In this document: piece by piece, positions 24,001 to 37,600 of the stretch | Numbering within the stretch: the first letter of the stretch is position 1 | Layout of the letters: every line of letters starts with the position of its first letter | DNA from: Nissolia schottii | Lineage: Eukaryota > Streptophyta > Magnoliopsida > Fabales > Fabaceae | Length of the DNA: 64,000 nucleotides | Assembly (NCBI GenBank): GCA_003254905.1 | Contig: QANU01013586.1 | Coordinates: 1-64,000 of the forward strand | Direction of reading: 5' to 3' | Program-made: the position numbers and the translations under genes | The notes under the pieces: model-generated | The model's database searches: none | Told to the model about the DNA's origin: nothing | The model's input: only the letters and a program-made list of their open reading frames with translations

Positions 24001-27000
24001 GAGCCGGACCAGCCACATTATGCATCAGCAAACCTTCTGAAAAAGATGGGTGATGTGGCTGTCTCTTCCATAGGCAGCCAAAGCCATAAGCTTGTGGCTT
24101 GCCCCAAAAGCCAAGCTCATCTCCTTGGCTACCTATAACACTGTATAATTTGGTTAAATTATTTGTGCCTACTAATGCTAACACTGCTCATCCCCAGAAC
24201 GAGATTTAAATGGAAAATGGAGATGGACTGAGACTAACAATTTAAACGTACATGTGGGTATCGAAAAATTATAAATAAGGTCCATTACCTCTGGGGTGTC
24301 AGTCCAATGCGAGATGCCTTTTAAGAGTATAGGCGTGTGTACAGGATACAACCAATCAAATAGAAGGCCATAAGTTCGGCGGCTATGAAAGATAAATATG
24401 AAAAACAGGGAGGTCAGTTTTAATTGCTTTCCTCAGCTTGAATACAGAAAAAACACAAGTACCAACCTATTTGTGGCCATTGTAATTCCTCTAAGGTCCC
24501 TCATCAAACCAACAAGTGCATACTTTACAGCATCTGTTCGAAACACTGAATCTGGAGTAGATTCCAAACTGAGAAAAACCTGAAACACAAAACAGTATAT
24601 GCTGGCTTCATCCAAAACAAAAAGGATTGACCAATTAATTATAAGAAAAATCAATCTAGATGCAATAATTAATTCAATAAAATAAAAATTGTTATTTCTT
24701 ATCCTGCACTCACCAATAACATAGAAGATAGTACAAATGGCTATCTAATAAAATCCGGACATATTGATGAAAAAGGTAATGTCAAATTAGCTTTTCTAGA
24801 TCCATGAAGGCATGAGATGAAACTTGATTATGCAAGCATATTTATGAGATCAGTAATAAGAGTACCTGCTGGAGTGGATCCATTGAAGATTTAAATTTTA
24901 CAGGGCTATCCTCCATGAATATCAACCAGCCAATAGTGAAGTAGAAAGTTGTTCTGCTGCGAGAGCATCTCTTTGCTTCCAAAAATGGAAAATGTTCCCT
25001 CTGACATGAATTTTAGGGAGACAAAATTAGAAAAATTATGTAGAGGAATCTAATTCTATACAGAGAAAAATAGAAATAGAGAAAAATACAAGGGAAAGAA
25101 GGTAACCTACACAGAGAAGTAAAATAAAGAGCCTATGAAGCTAAAAAATTCGACATTGTTGTTCGTTCTGTCAGGGATTGAAAGCAATTTGTATAATTTC
25201 TTTTTAACTGAAATAGAACTGCCTTAGAAAGAAGAGGGGAATTGTGGCTGAAAAGAAGGGGAAAAAACCCTCCAAATAAGAGACAACAAAGTGTATCAGA
25301 AAGTAAAACTGCAGCAAGGCTGCCCATTCTCTTTACACACCTTAATTGGAAATTCCCTTGAAACACACAACAGCAGACCTCCATCGAGAGGCCAAAAAAC
25401 AACACAACCAAAAATGAGAGGCAAGGAGATGCTCCTAAAGTCGGAATCATTCAATGCCAATAAAATGCACCAGAGGATAGTGTAAACTGCATGTTGCAAC
25501 AAAGCTTTCCCCTCATTTTTCCAATGCCCATAAACCCAAACAGAAAATTCATGTCTGCATTAACTGAAAGCTTACAAATATCAATTAGAACCAGAAGGGT
25601 TTAAAGGCTAGCTTGATGGCTTCCACATCATTTAGGACAAGGGAAAGAGATGAAAGAGAGAGATGGATTATGCAAAGTGATGAGAATATATAGTAAAAGC
25701 AAGGGAAAGCACAAGGATAAGGACATCTCTACACAAACATCATCCCCCAAAACCTTGTTGAGAGCTGTCACCACAGTTAAAAGATGTTTACCTCTGAGAC
25801 ACAAACTTCCAAGGACTAACATGAGTGGAAAGGATCACTGGGTTGCATCTCACCCATTCTAATTGATACCATATTTGTTCTACTTCTAGATTACTTGGGA
25901 CCACAAGTAAGTGTCTATAGGAAACTGTTGTAGCCATTTAGCCGCCAACATAATATTTAAAGGAATCAGAATAGCTAGATCCAGGGCCTTTCATTCTTAA
26001 GAAAAGTTCAACAATGTATTTTTTAGTTTACTACTTTAGTCAAAATTTAGTCTCTCTGTCTCAAGTACCAAAACACTGATTTATTTTGATTGTGTTTGCT
26101 TCATATGATGTTGCAATTTGCAAGTAAGATCTTGTCTTGTACTTGCTTTATTATGAACTTGATACATTAAAAAGAGTAAACTCTTGCAAGTTTACCTAGG
26201 CCCCACAACTTTAAGTAATGTCGCAAGTTTGACAACCTTGCGAAAAAGAGCTTAAGATGGAATGGGAGCCAAAAGTACTCTTATGTGGAGAGGAAATAAA
26301 GAGCAGGAAAAAAAAATTGGTCATTCTGTCTCTCTAAAATGAGTCCATATTTTACTATCTCAACAGCTTATGGGAAACATAATCAATGTCAGATGATCTA
26401 AAACAGAAATGAGAGGAAGTCTCATTTGGACTTTTTTACCACATAACTTTTTTACCAATAAAATAATTCAACTATGGATTGCTAAAAGCAAAATGGCCAA
26501 CCCTGATCAAAAATCATACAAGAAAAAACAGTCCTCTATATACAACATAATTCGCTTGCAATTAAAATCTTGGCCACATAACTTTTGATAGATTGTTTAG
26601 TGTAAAGCTCAATTTCTGTCTACAGTTGATATGTACTGTCTCACCAGATTGCCAGCTTGTCAACTTTAGCTTTTGCACAATAAATGATAATCCAATTGAA
26701 CTTCTTTATTTTTTTGGATAAAAATAATCCAATAGAAAATTGAGTAACTGAGAAAACAGGGAACCTACTGTATGATTGGCAACAATAAATTTCACTGTAT
26801 CCAACTTCAGAAGTAGCTTTCCAGTCATATAGCTGTCAATGGAAAGTGCAAGAAAAGTCAGTAAATTTGGGTGGATTGTCAACCACAAAAAAGAGGTTGC
26901 TAATACTCTTAAGCTAACTTGAACTAACCCAGATGCAAGCTCCAAGAACAAACTCAATGTGTGATCAATGACCTCTTCACACTGAATTTAGCACACATAA

Positions 27001-30000
27001 CAACTAGTGTGTTAAAACACAAAAGAACTATTTAAAAAAAAGAAAGATAAAACACAAATAGCACAAATAGAAAAAAGACCTCCGTGTAGCACTTGAGGTT
27101 AGTTGCAATCTTGCCAATAATTACATTCAACAGTAATAGATGATCATGCAGACCAAGAAGCTCAGATAACCGGGCATATAACTGCTGCAACATAATAAGT
27201 ATATCAAAAGATGCGGCGAGAGCTAAATATATCTTTGTAATTTTTTTAAAATCAATAACCAAAATATTATATAACCTTGGAAGAATGCATGGCCTGGTCT
27301 CCTACGTAAGACTTTCGGAAATGCTGAAAGAAAGCGAGAATTGCCCTATCAAGTCTCTGTTTGCTTATTTCCCCATATCTCTGTCAAATGCCAATACTAT
27401 GAACAAATAAGCAAATTCTAAAGCATATGTAAATGTAAATTTATCACCATGACAAACAAAAGCAAACTTAATTAAGTCTAGATTTCCCAAAATACATTGA
27501 TTTCCACCAATTGCTTGTGGACAAATTAGTTACAATAAGAAAGACAAGATAAAAAAAAAGTGCACTTAGTTTCTAACATGATCATGTTGTTTACAAGTAA
27601 AAAATAGACCAAAATCCTATTTTAGTCCCAGAAAGATCACCATGGCAAAAGCATACTCAACTCATCGTTCAACTTCATAATTTTGATAAATGAACTAGAA
27701 TATTGTAAATTTGAACGTTGACGAATCAAACTGATAAAATAAATTGCAAGGTATCACACTGATAACAGTGTATCTTTCAGGGACTACCACGTTTTATTCT
27801 AAACATAAATACTATTTTATAAGAGAGAAGAGGAAAATTAGAACTAGGGGAGGATAAGGTATCCTCCAAAGCAACAAAAAAAGTAGGAAACAAATATAAT
27901 CTAGATTCTACAAAGAATCATGAATGCAGCAAGGCTTTTAGCAGAAACAAAGAAGCAAGAAATGGGTATTTCCTTGAAAGCAATTCCATTTATCTAAAGA
28001 TTTTGGTAAACAGAAAGAGGCCAAAATTGTGACCCTGTGCACTTCATACAATTCTTTATTGCACATGGTTGGAGCCAAACAATTGCATCATTAAGGGTGT
28101 TCCAATGTTAGTTAAATCTGCTTAGGGATAAGATCAACTTTAAGCTTTTCTTTGGTGTTGAGTCCGGGATTTCACTAGGTGTTACCATCGCTGACATGTA
28201 CTGCATTCTAAATTAGCTCTTGCTCCTCTGTCACCCTGCCTTTTTTGTTTTTTCTTGTGACAGGGGGAGCCTTATCCTCGCCCACTTTATACTTGCATTC
28301 CCACCAATTCTCGTTAACAAAAATTCTTTTACAGAGAAGGATAAATGTACTAAAGAAAGAAAAAAATCACCTTTTAGCCAACAACATAAATACAAATCAC
28401 TAAATATGAATGGCATTCTTTAAACAAAGCCTCAGTCATTGTGCAAATTTATAGCTTAAGGGTTAAAGTATAAAAAAAAGGAATATAAAAAAGGGAAACA
28501 ATTCATGCCAATCCATGCAAAAACTAACGTCTGAGCTGGTATACCTGACTGTGTATTCCACTGTCAGTTACATTAATCAACTGCAAAACTCGAGCTGAAA
28601 TTTCAGCATCAAGAACTTCCTGGGACTCCACACTACATATAGACATATCACAAGAAAATTAAAATTACAAATAATTGACATGCATATGAACAATGCGCAG
28701 AGCATATTCAATAATCCACAACATTCTAACAGACACAAAAGAGTCAAAAGGTTGTACCTACAACCAGCACATTGTTTTGTCTTTAAGATCGCAGCAATGA
28801 TATGAATAATCCAAGCAAGTTTGTCTTCAATCACAGCAAGGTCACTGTCATCACTAACCTGTATTCTTGCTCTTTCCTATTTCAGTCATTGAAAGCAGCC
28901 AAAAACCAATTACTAACTCATTTCTCCTAAAAAAAGAAAAAATAACAGCATCCAAGTGAAGTTAGAACCACACCGTGTATATTTGCAGGACTGGTTCCAT
29001 TATGTTTATTATGTATAAACTGCTGCTTTCATACTGCACAATGAATACAAAGGAGTTAAAAAACAAAAAAACACAAGAAACAGCTTCAATGTTGGAAGCT
29101 AGACCATCATCAGAAAAGAAGTAACAATATTTATCCCCTAATCATTGATAGAAACACAAGGTTTAGAATAAGTTGGAGGTATTGAAACAAAGTTTTCCTT
29201 TGATGGCCACTTTTGGAAATGTCAACCCTAAGTTGAGGTTTCAAGGTGAAAGGGGTGTTCAACAAGGAGACCCAATAACGAGACTTTTTTTTTTTTTTGT
29301 TTAGCTTGATGATCAATATGTGGGGCAGAAAAAATTGCAAGAGAATGATTTTTATGGATAATGGATAAAACGAAATTTTATTAGAGACAGAAAAGTAAGT
29401 ACTTATTCAGAAGATGAATAACACACAAAAAAAAAAAAAANNNNNNNNNNNNNNNNNNNNNNNNNNNNNNNNNNNNNNNNNNNNNNNNNNNNNNNNNNNN
29501 NNNNNNNNNNNNNNNNNNNNNNNNNNNNNNNNNNNNNNNNNNNNNNNNNNNNNNNNNNNNNNNNNNNNNNNNNNNNNNNNNNNNNNNNNNNNNNNNNNNN
29601 NNNNNNNNNNNNNNNNNNNNNNNNNNNNNNNNNNNNNNNNNNNNNNNNNNNNNNNNNNNNNNNNNNNNNNNNNNNNNNNNNNNNNNNNNNNNNNNNNNNN
29701 NNNNNNNNNNNNNNNNNNNNNNNNNNNNNNNNNNNNNNNNNNNNNNNNNNNNNNNNNNNNNNNNNNNNNNNNNNNNNNNNNNNNNNNNNNNNNNNNNNNN
29801 NNNNNNNACCCCCCCCCCCCCCCCCACCCCAAAAAAACAGACAACTAAACATGGAGTATGCTTTTGGATGTCTTTTGTGAGTCTTGGATTGTACTTGGAC
29901 CAACTCAGTTTATTAGCTTTAGAGATTGTAGTTGGGCTAAGGGGGTTAAGGTTCTAGGACAGAGTGCAACGTATACAGTCCTTTGCTTTATTTGGTTGGA

Positions 30001-31640
30001 GCAGAAAGAATCCTCAGATTTTTTACGGACAATCTTTGTCCTTCGACTTAATATGTCACAGCAATCTCTTTTTTTGGTGTTTAGCACATATATTGTGGAT
30101 AAACCCAGGAGCTAGAAAGCACTAATGAATTAATATTTCTGTTTGTTTTAGCCATTGTTAAAACCTAGAACCGGACCAAGCTAGTCACACCAGGGGTTAA
30201 GTGAGAACTGGTCCACCTGTGGGTCTGGTTATGCCTCTGCCAAATCAGTTGATTGGTTCAATCAGTAGAAATTCAGTTCAGCAGCAGAAAACACTACGCA
30301 GAGAGTTCGAACCTGGGTCACTAGCATTTCCTCCAATGCCTATTACCATAGGCTGAAGGTGTTTATTATACTTAAAGGCTCAATCAAAAAATTTATCCCA
30401 TTCCCCGTTAAGAAGATATTCAATTAAAAAATGAATTTAAGCGAGATTCGAACACAAAATCTCTAATGTTTAAGGTAGATTCTACCACTGAGCCACCTAT
30501 GCCACTTCTGTAATAACTTGAATTTAATATTTATATTGCCTTCATTTTTTATATTTAAATATATTTAATTTGCGACTAGCACATATTCAAACATTTATAT
30601 AGTGAGATTTGTATATTATATTTCTTTAATGTATTGACTTATATGCATTTTGAATTACTTTCAACATCGTAGCAAAATATTTAGATTTTTGTAAAGTAAT
30701 TTTATTTATATAGTTAACATATGTGTTATATTTATATATAAATATATACAAAAACCAATTCAACTACAAAACCTTTAACCTCTTCATTACTAGTTTCAGG
30801 ACTGCTCTGGTTATGGAAAGACTGATTTTACCTTTTTCTTATTCTGCTACTTTGCTTATATCTTCCTTTGGGGTCCTTACTTACCTTTTCATTTAATTGC
30901 CTCACACAACGAATACAGAAAAATGATAATATAAGATACCTGAAATCTGCATAGGTACGGAAAGCAATCTAATTGATCCTGAAGAAGTTCAGCATTGTCT
31001 AAGGGGTTCTCAGAAAGATCATCAGGTAATCCAGCCTGCAAAAAAAGACCGAAGAAATTATATCGCTGACAGCTAACAGTTGCGAGTACATACAATCTGG
31101 AAGTATACAGCATGCAACAAGTAAAACATGCATGAAAAATTGGAAATACCTGCACAGAGCTGAACCTTGATGTGATGAAACTCTCAGTAATCTTAGGAAC
31201 AAATTCATCCAGCAAGCTTGGTGCATCACCTTTCAAATAAGGAACAGAAGCAACCAATCTGGACCACAGCCCTAACAGGTAGTACACACTATTGCTGGCC
31301 CACTGACAAGAACATATCAAACTTAATCAACGTTTCACATTACACTTGCAAATAACCTAAGTTGAAATTTTGATAACTCGTGATATATATCTTAAATATA
31401 ATTCTTGTATTATGCCATCCCAAATATTGTTTTCAAAGGGGAAGGTGTGTCATTATGCCCAAAAATGATTTATACAAACAAAAGTATGTGACCTTCGAGC
31501 CACAACACTTCATGTAGTGTCTACAAAAAAATTTAGGAGCTTTGATAACTAACCTGCCATGATTGCAAAGATTTGAGAGTGAACTCTGCAACTAAACGTA
31601 TCCAATCACTATAGCCTTCCACGTTTACAAGCTCTGACAA
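17509..31640 (-). CDS. XPO7: Exportin-7 exons 8-27
   Basis: Exon coordinates (minus strand): 8, 31554-31640; 9, 31150-31302; 10, 30940-31035; 11, 28974-29033; 12, 28758-28876; 13, 28545-28632; 14, 27276-27380; 15, 27080-27181; 16, 26929-26981; 17, 26769-26832; 18, 24866-25000; 19, 24467-24579; 20, 24289-24382; 21, 22563-22782; 22, 20579-20709; 23, 19235-19381; 24, 18854-18982; 25, 18368-18466; 26, 17863-17901; 27, 17509-17646 with stop TAA at 17509-17511. Exon 22 starts at the CCCTTGCAGG position, not four codons later at GCAACTATG, because only that keeps phase and gives [10 protein letters not shown]. Exon 26 is 39 bases and easily missed. Confidence 0.9.
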
Positions 31641-34600
31641 CTGCAGCATTTATTTTATAAATTTAGCTAAGGAAAGAGTTCCAGCATATTGGTGAGAGAA
31701 GGTAGTTACAGGCAGACCAAAAGATGTTCAGAATGAATAAATTATTAATTAAATATACAACTACTTTCTGTTCCTTCAAATTTTGTAAGTGTAAGGAAAT
31801 TGACAACGAACAAAAACAAACATTATATTTAGTAATTGAGCAGAAAATTGAAAGACTCTTCTAGCAGTCCTTTTAACAGTTTTGAGGCAGTTTTGGGAAG
31901 AGAAATTACATTTGAGATTGATTTTCAAGGGCATTAAATGCCTATCAACTTTGGATAACTGCAGAAGGAACATACAGTCGGCCAAGAGATTATTGGCTTG
32001 TACTACCCCAAGTTAACAAGTACAAAATAAGACGTTTACGAAATTAGTTTTCATGGTTAAGGAGTGAAGCTTTTGTAGTAGTGGCGAAGTAATGAGGGTG
32101 TTTGTTTGTGCTTTTGGAGGGAGAGAAGTACTTTTTTACAAAATAAGTACTTCTATTATTTTTTGCGTTTTTGTTTGTGCTTATAGAAAATAGCAGAAGT
32201 AGAAAATAATCAATTTTCTGCTTACTTTGAGAAGTAGTTCTCTACCTACTTCTAGTAGAATCAAAAGCAATAGAAGAGAGAGAATGCACTCCCTAAAATT
32301 TAGGGACAGGTGAAATCTCTAATCATAACTTTTATAAAATTCTCGAAAAAAACCAACTCATTTTTCCTAACTCTATCTTTCCTCTCTAAAGTGTAACAAA
32401 TTAGACCTTGGACGAGCTACAATTCCAGTCAGAACGAGCTCAGAACAGGATGAAAACCTATGCGGATAAGAGAAGGGACTTGTCTTTCGAAATTGGTGAT
32501 ATGGTGTATCTTAAGCTGCAACCCTATAGAATGAAGACGCTAGCCAAGAGGGTGAATCAAAAGCTCAACGCACGGTTCTATGGCCCTTTTAAAATCTTGG
32601 AAAAATTGGACAAGTGGCCTACAAGCTCCAGCTTCCCGAGGGAGCACGGGTCCATCCGGTATTCCATGTTTCTCTCATGAAAAAATGCATCGCTCCCACG
32701 AATCAGGTCCAGCCCCTACCCACGGCCCTCACAGAAGAATATGAACTCCAAGTGGAACCTCAACAGGTCATTGCTGTCCGCAGGAATACAGCAGGCCAAT
32801 GGGAAGTCCTACTCAAGTGGAAGAGCCTACCAGCCTTTGAGAATTCCTGGGAACTCGCCTCCGACATTCAGGCATCCTTCCCCTCTTTTCACCTTGCGGA
32901 CAAGGTGGTACTTCAAGAGGAGGGTATTGTTACAGACCAACCAGCCACTGCTGCAGCAGATTCGGTTCCTAATAGGAAGGGGAAGGAAATCATTCCTTTT
33001 CCATTCCATTATTCTAGAAAAGGAAGGAGAGGATTAGCAGATTAATTAAATTAATTAAATCAGCAATGATTCTGATTTGATTAGCAGTTACACCTGATTT
33101 GTTAGACAAATCAGGGGAAAATAAATTAGTTGCACTAAAATAGGAAAAGAAGATCTCTAGCCTTAATTTTCTCTCTCTCCAACCGTATATGAGAGATCCT
33201 TGGGGGAAGAGGCAGGGGATTCTGATTGTTAGACAGAACTAGGGGACCAAGGGATCCATCAATTCCCAGGATTATTCTATTCTCATTCGGTAATAGTCTT
33301 TTATGTTCTGCACCAATTTTCCCCATTGGAATTCGGTTATTATCAATAAAATTTCAGCATTTTACAGCAAGCATTATTCACTGGATACCAGATCTTACAA
33401 CTGGTATGTTACATACCCAGCGGAAGCTGAGTTGGATAATAAAAAAAAGGAAGGAAAATAATAGGGGAAATAAAGAAAATACAGAAAAGGAAAGGGACAT
33501 AAAGAATTAATGGGCAACAAATCTGGAAACTAATAAGGGAGCAGCAGATTTTTATTAGGAGAATAATGGGAGGAAATCGTGTTGATTAGCAGCAGAAAAT
33601 AATGAGAAACCGAGTTGATTGGCAGCAGATCAGGAAAGAATAAGTTAGGGAGATATATTAGGAAGGAAATAAGTTAGTAGAAATATATTAGGAAGGGAAT
33701 CATGGTCAATCCCTTGATTCTCTCTCTCACAGTTGTATAAGGATAGCTCTAGGAGAATAGGGAAAGCATTCCAGAATTGAATTAGGAACTAGGAGGCCAA
33801 AGGGAGCCTTTATTCCCAGGACCGTTTCTTTATTTTCATTCAACAGCCACCTATTGTACCGAATTGTTCAGTAAAATTCCCCTCTGGAGTTTCTGAACCT
33901 ATCAATAAGATTATCATCATTTCAGCAATTGTTTTTCATTGATACCAGTTCTTACAACTGGTATCAGAGCATCGTTCCTCGGATAACTGTGTATGGTGTC
34001 CACGCGCGCTGTGATGGAGGCGAGGATGGAAGCAGTGGAAAGGTAGTTGGAAGACATAAGGGCATCTCAGACGGAGATGAGAGCCTCCCAAGCGGAGATG
34101 AGAGCATCTCAGGAAGAGATAAGGGGGACTCAGGCATAGATGANCTTTTTTATGTTTCTTACTATCTCTAATTAACCTTTCATTTGGGCTTTGTTTGGTA
34201 TTAAAGATAGAATGAGGGACAGAGATACACAAAAAATTGTCTCAATTTCATTTTTTATTTTTGTATATCTGTTCTTGTGTCTTATATCTAATACTAAATG
34301 CAATGTTAGTATAGTGTTGCTAAGGCTTCTTTTAAGTTTAGGAATGGATCACAAAATGTGTCCAAAACTGAAACCAAGCCTGTGAATGGATCAGTAAATT
34401 GGAGACAATACTGTGAGCACTGCAATGCATTGCATTATTTTTTGTATGAACATGGCAAACGTGTGGGTCACAAACAGGTGCATAAGAAATCATTTTCCGT
34501 TCTCAAAATCCTAGGGGATGCCTCTCCAATCTCCGTGTATGGTGGATACTGGATTGGATACAGTCTGTGCAAGTTGATCTGATATCATCTGGAAGGTACA

Positions 34601-37600
34601 ACCAATCATGGTTCTTCATTTAAAGCTAGGGCTGTCAAGGCCTTGAATTCTAATCTATATGTAAATATATAAATAATTTATTTGTCTCTTACCTCTTCAC
34701 GATGGATAATGAATTATTGAAATATAAATTATCACTCCATTGCGGACCTCATGATATTCTCTCGATAGATTATACATTAAGCTAACTAAGGTGGGTACTT
34801 GTTAGAAAATCACCATTTTCTGTTTCTTTGAACTAGCAGTATCCGAAATTTATTGGATTGGAGTTAGATCGGTTGTGGAGATAAAAACTCTCACACGGTT
34901 ACTTTTTAACAATTCATGATATTTAAATTCAAAGGTTTTATTTAAAATGAATAATTACTGAATCACTTGGCAAGATTACCAAACTTTTTAATAATATTAT
35001 GTTCATGGCAGCCATAATTGTTACTCCAACCGCCGTTGCCACGTTAGCTTATAAAAAGGATTTCAAAATAAGAGAAAAATCAAAGTGATATGTTAATTAA
35101 AATGCACATAATAAATGTAGAATGGAATATGCATCAAGCTATTAGATAAAAGCATTGTCTGATAGGTAACTAATATGGAAGGAACAGGCGGTTGATCTTT
35201 TAATTCTAATATCCTAATCAGTATCAAGCAAGTAACTGAAGGATGTGGCTGGCTTGTCGGATTTGCACTTAATAAAATCCAAAATTTCTACAACCACCAC
35301 AACTAATTTATATCATCATTAGTATATATGAGTTGTGTTATTTAGACTTATTTAACATGAGATATTGTGTCAATTCATGTTTTATTTATTATTATTGAAT
35401 GAGATTTTAATAATAGATGAGACACGAGCCGACAAATGCTAAACGCATACAATAACATGTGCCTTTATGCAGGGGAAAATGTTGCACCGTCACACATGGA
35501 AAACAAGATGTGGTGGCTACAAGTTGAGGGAGATTAGAAGAATTCTTGGCATTACTATTATCAAGTCGACACCCCTATGTTCTCACTTTTGACTTCAACA
35601 GGCACCAAATTGCTTTCTTATAGATGGAGCAGGGTTTTTCTAGTTGCAGCTATTTACTTACTGATATAATATTTGAATAAAATATGCAATTACGATTTAA
35701 CGTCATCAAATCAAATCTATAAAAAATTTAAGTTATTAAGTAGAGATTAATTTTAATGTATTATGTTCATCCATGTATTGATTATTTAGATAGGTTTGAC
35801 ACCGATCATTTTATTAAGATCAAGATATACTTTCAGATTTTAGAATTAAACTCAAATTATTTTAAAATATGAGTTTGTTTCTTAACCCGGTGCTAACCAT
35901 CTTTGGCATGTTGGTGTAATAACAAGTCATTACACGTGGTTACGTTGTTGGAGTCAGGAAAAATAGTAGGATCGTGCCAAAGCTCTTTCGTAATTTTTAG
36001 AGACACTTTAGAGGTGGGTAACTACAGTTTTCTCTCCTCTTTGGTGATTTTTATATGCTATATGTATGTTATATGAAAAACTAATGTAGTAGATTTTAAG
36101 TAAAAAATTACATTTATTGTGATGCATGAATGATTCGATGTAATTTTGAAATTAGAAAAATATAATTGTATTAGTTGGGACTGTGTGGAAAAGGCCTCGG
36201 TACTGAAACTTACAAATTTTGACGCTTTGAGCCTTCAACCAAGCCAGGGCGCTAAGCAGCCAGGTCTGAGTGCTGAGCGGCCTGCCTAGCAGTAACTTGA
36301 CCCATTTTTGCAACCCGAGAACCAAATTTCAGTCTTATTCGAGTAAACAACCTTAGTTTCTCGAATGACAACTGAAAGACTAAAGTTTTTAGGATTCCCA
36401 CATGTTCCAACAAGTACAAAGACCCCGATAAAGCGTAAACGCGGAGGAAAATTGATTATGTGCTTTATTATCATGCATCCTAAGGACTCCATTGTCATCA
36501 GGGCTTCAGGACGACTGTAGATAACTAGAAAAACAATCACCTAATGTCTTAAAGAGCATAATTGAATCTTAGGGAAAAGTGGATCTTAAGAAGGTTCCAA
36601 TCACAGACGATCTGGTGTACCTTGAAGAAAGTACATAGTTATATGATTAGGATTATCCACTCTCTTGGCACGTCTACTGACAAGCCCCTCGCCAGTCCAG
36701 CAAGATGGATTGGTTAATGATTTAACGTAGGCATAGACCTGATTTTATATTTATGTTAAGAAAGAAAAAAATGGATACCCAAGGACGTGACGTCACTAAG
36801 TCCCAAAGAATGTTAAATAATATACTCTTGGTAACGTCGATAGGGCATGCCAAAGAGTTAGAGTAAACTCCCGACGCTAAGGTAACCCGCGGAGGACGAG
36901 CATTCTCACCCCCACTCGCTTTATGCTTCTAGGAGTGGGGGAGGACTATGAGGAGCCCTATGGAGAGCCACCTGTGGAGCCGTGAGGAGCCAAGTGCAAT
37001 CCGACCGAGGACCCAGTCTGAGGACTAGATAGTTTAGTTTCATTTTGGATATGTATTTTGGCGTGCATATATGGCACTTGTATGTAAATTATTCTATTAC
37101 CGTACTGTGGATGCAAATATGTGATGGACCAAGTTTGTGTATATAACTGCTTATTATGCTTATTGCGCTATGAAGGATTCACCCAAGTAAGCTCCAACGC
37201 TATCGTTTGTATTATATGTTTTGATTCACGCGCGACTCATACTTTATGAATAAGTAGTAAGTAGAAGAGTTTTGACATGGTCCATATTTTCCTTAACCTT
37301 GTATTTTCGAAAAATAATAAAGGACTATAAGTATGCCCACCAGATGATCGACAACCTAGTGAGCATTGCGTATGACTCGAGCACAGGCAGTTAACTAGAG
37401 TGTTGCAAGTATGACATCCAATTTGTGTTAATTAATATTAAATGTATATTTTTTTTTATGATCCAATGTGAGATGTGTGTGTATATATATACACACACCA
37501 AAATCATAAACCTTAATTGTAATTCCATGTACCAGAAACTTTTAGAAAAAATTTAAAAAAAACTTAAATTAATAATTTATTTACGTGTATTAAGTTATAT

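Noticed and set aside
29381..29903. Open frames of 144-166 codons spanning the gap
   Set aside because: They consist almost entirely of N-derived unknown residues and are artefacts of the gap.
30441..30505. Possible tRNA gene on the minus strand
   Set aside because: A and B boxes are present but the anticodon arm does not form, so a SINE head is the better reading.
34358..34582. 74-codon plus-strand frame with several cysteines and histidines
   Set aside because: Residues do not fit a zinc-finger pattern I recognise, and the block is of doubtful assembly.
36286..36540. 84-codon minus-strand frame
   Set aside because: It is probably inside retroelement LTR-like sequence; no domain is recognised.
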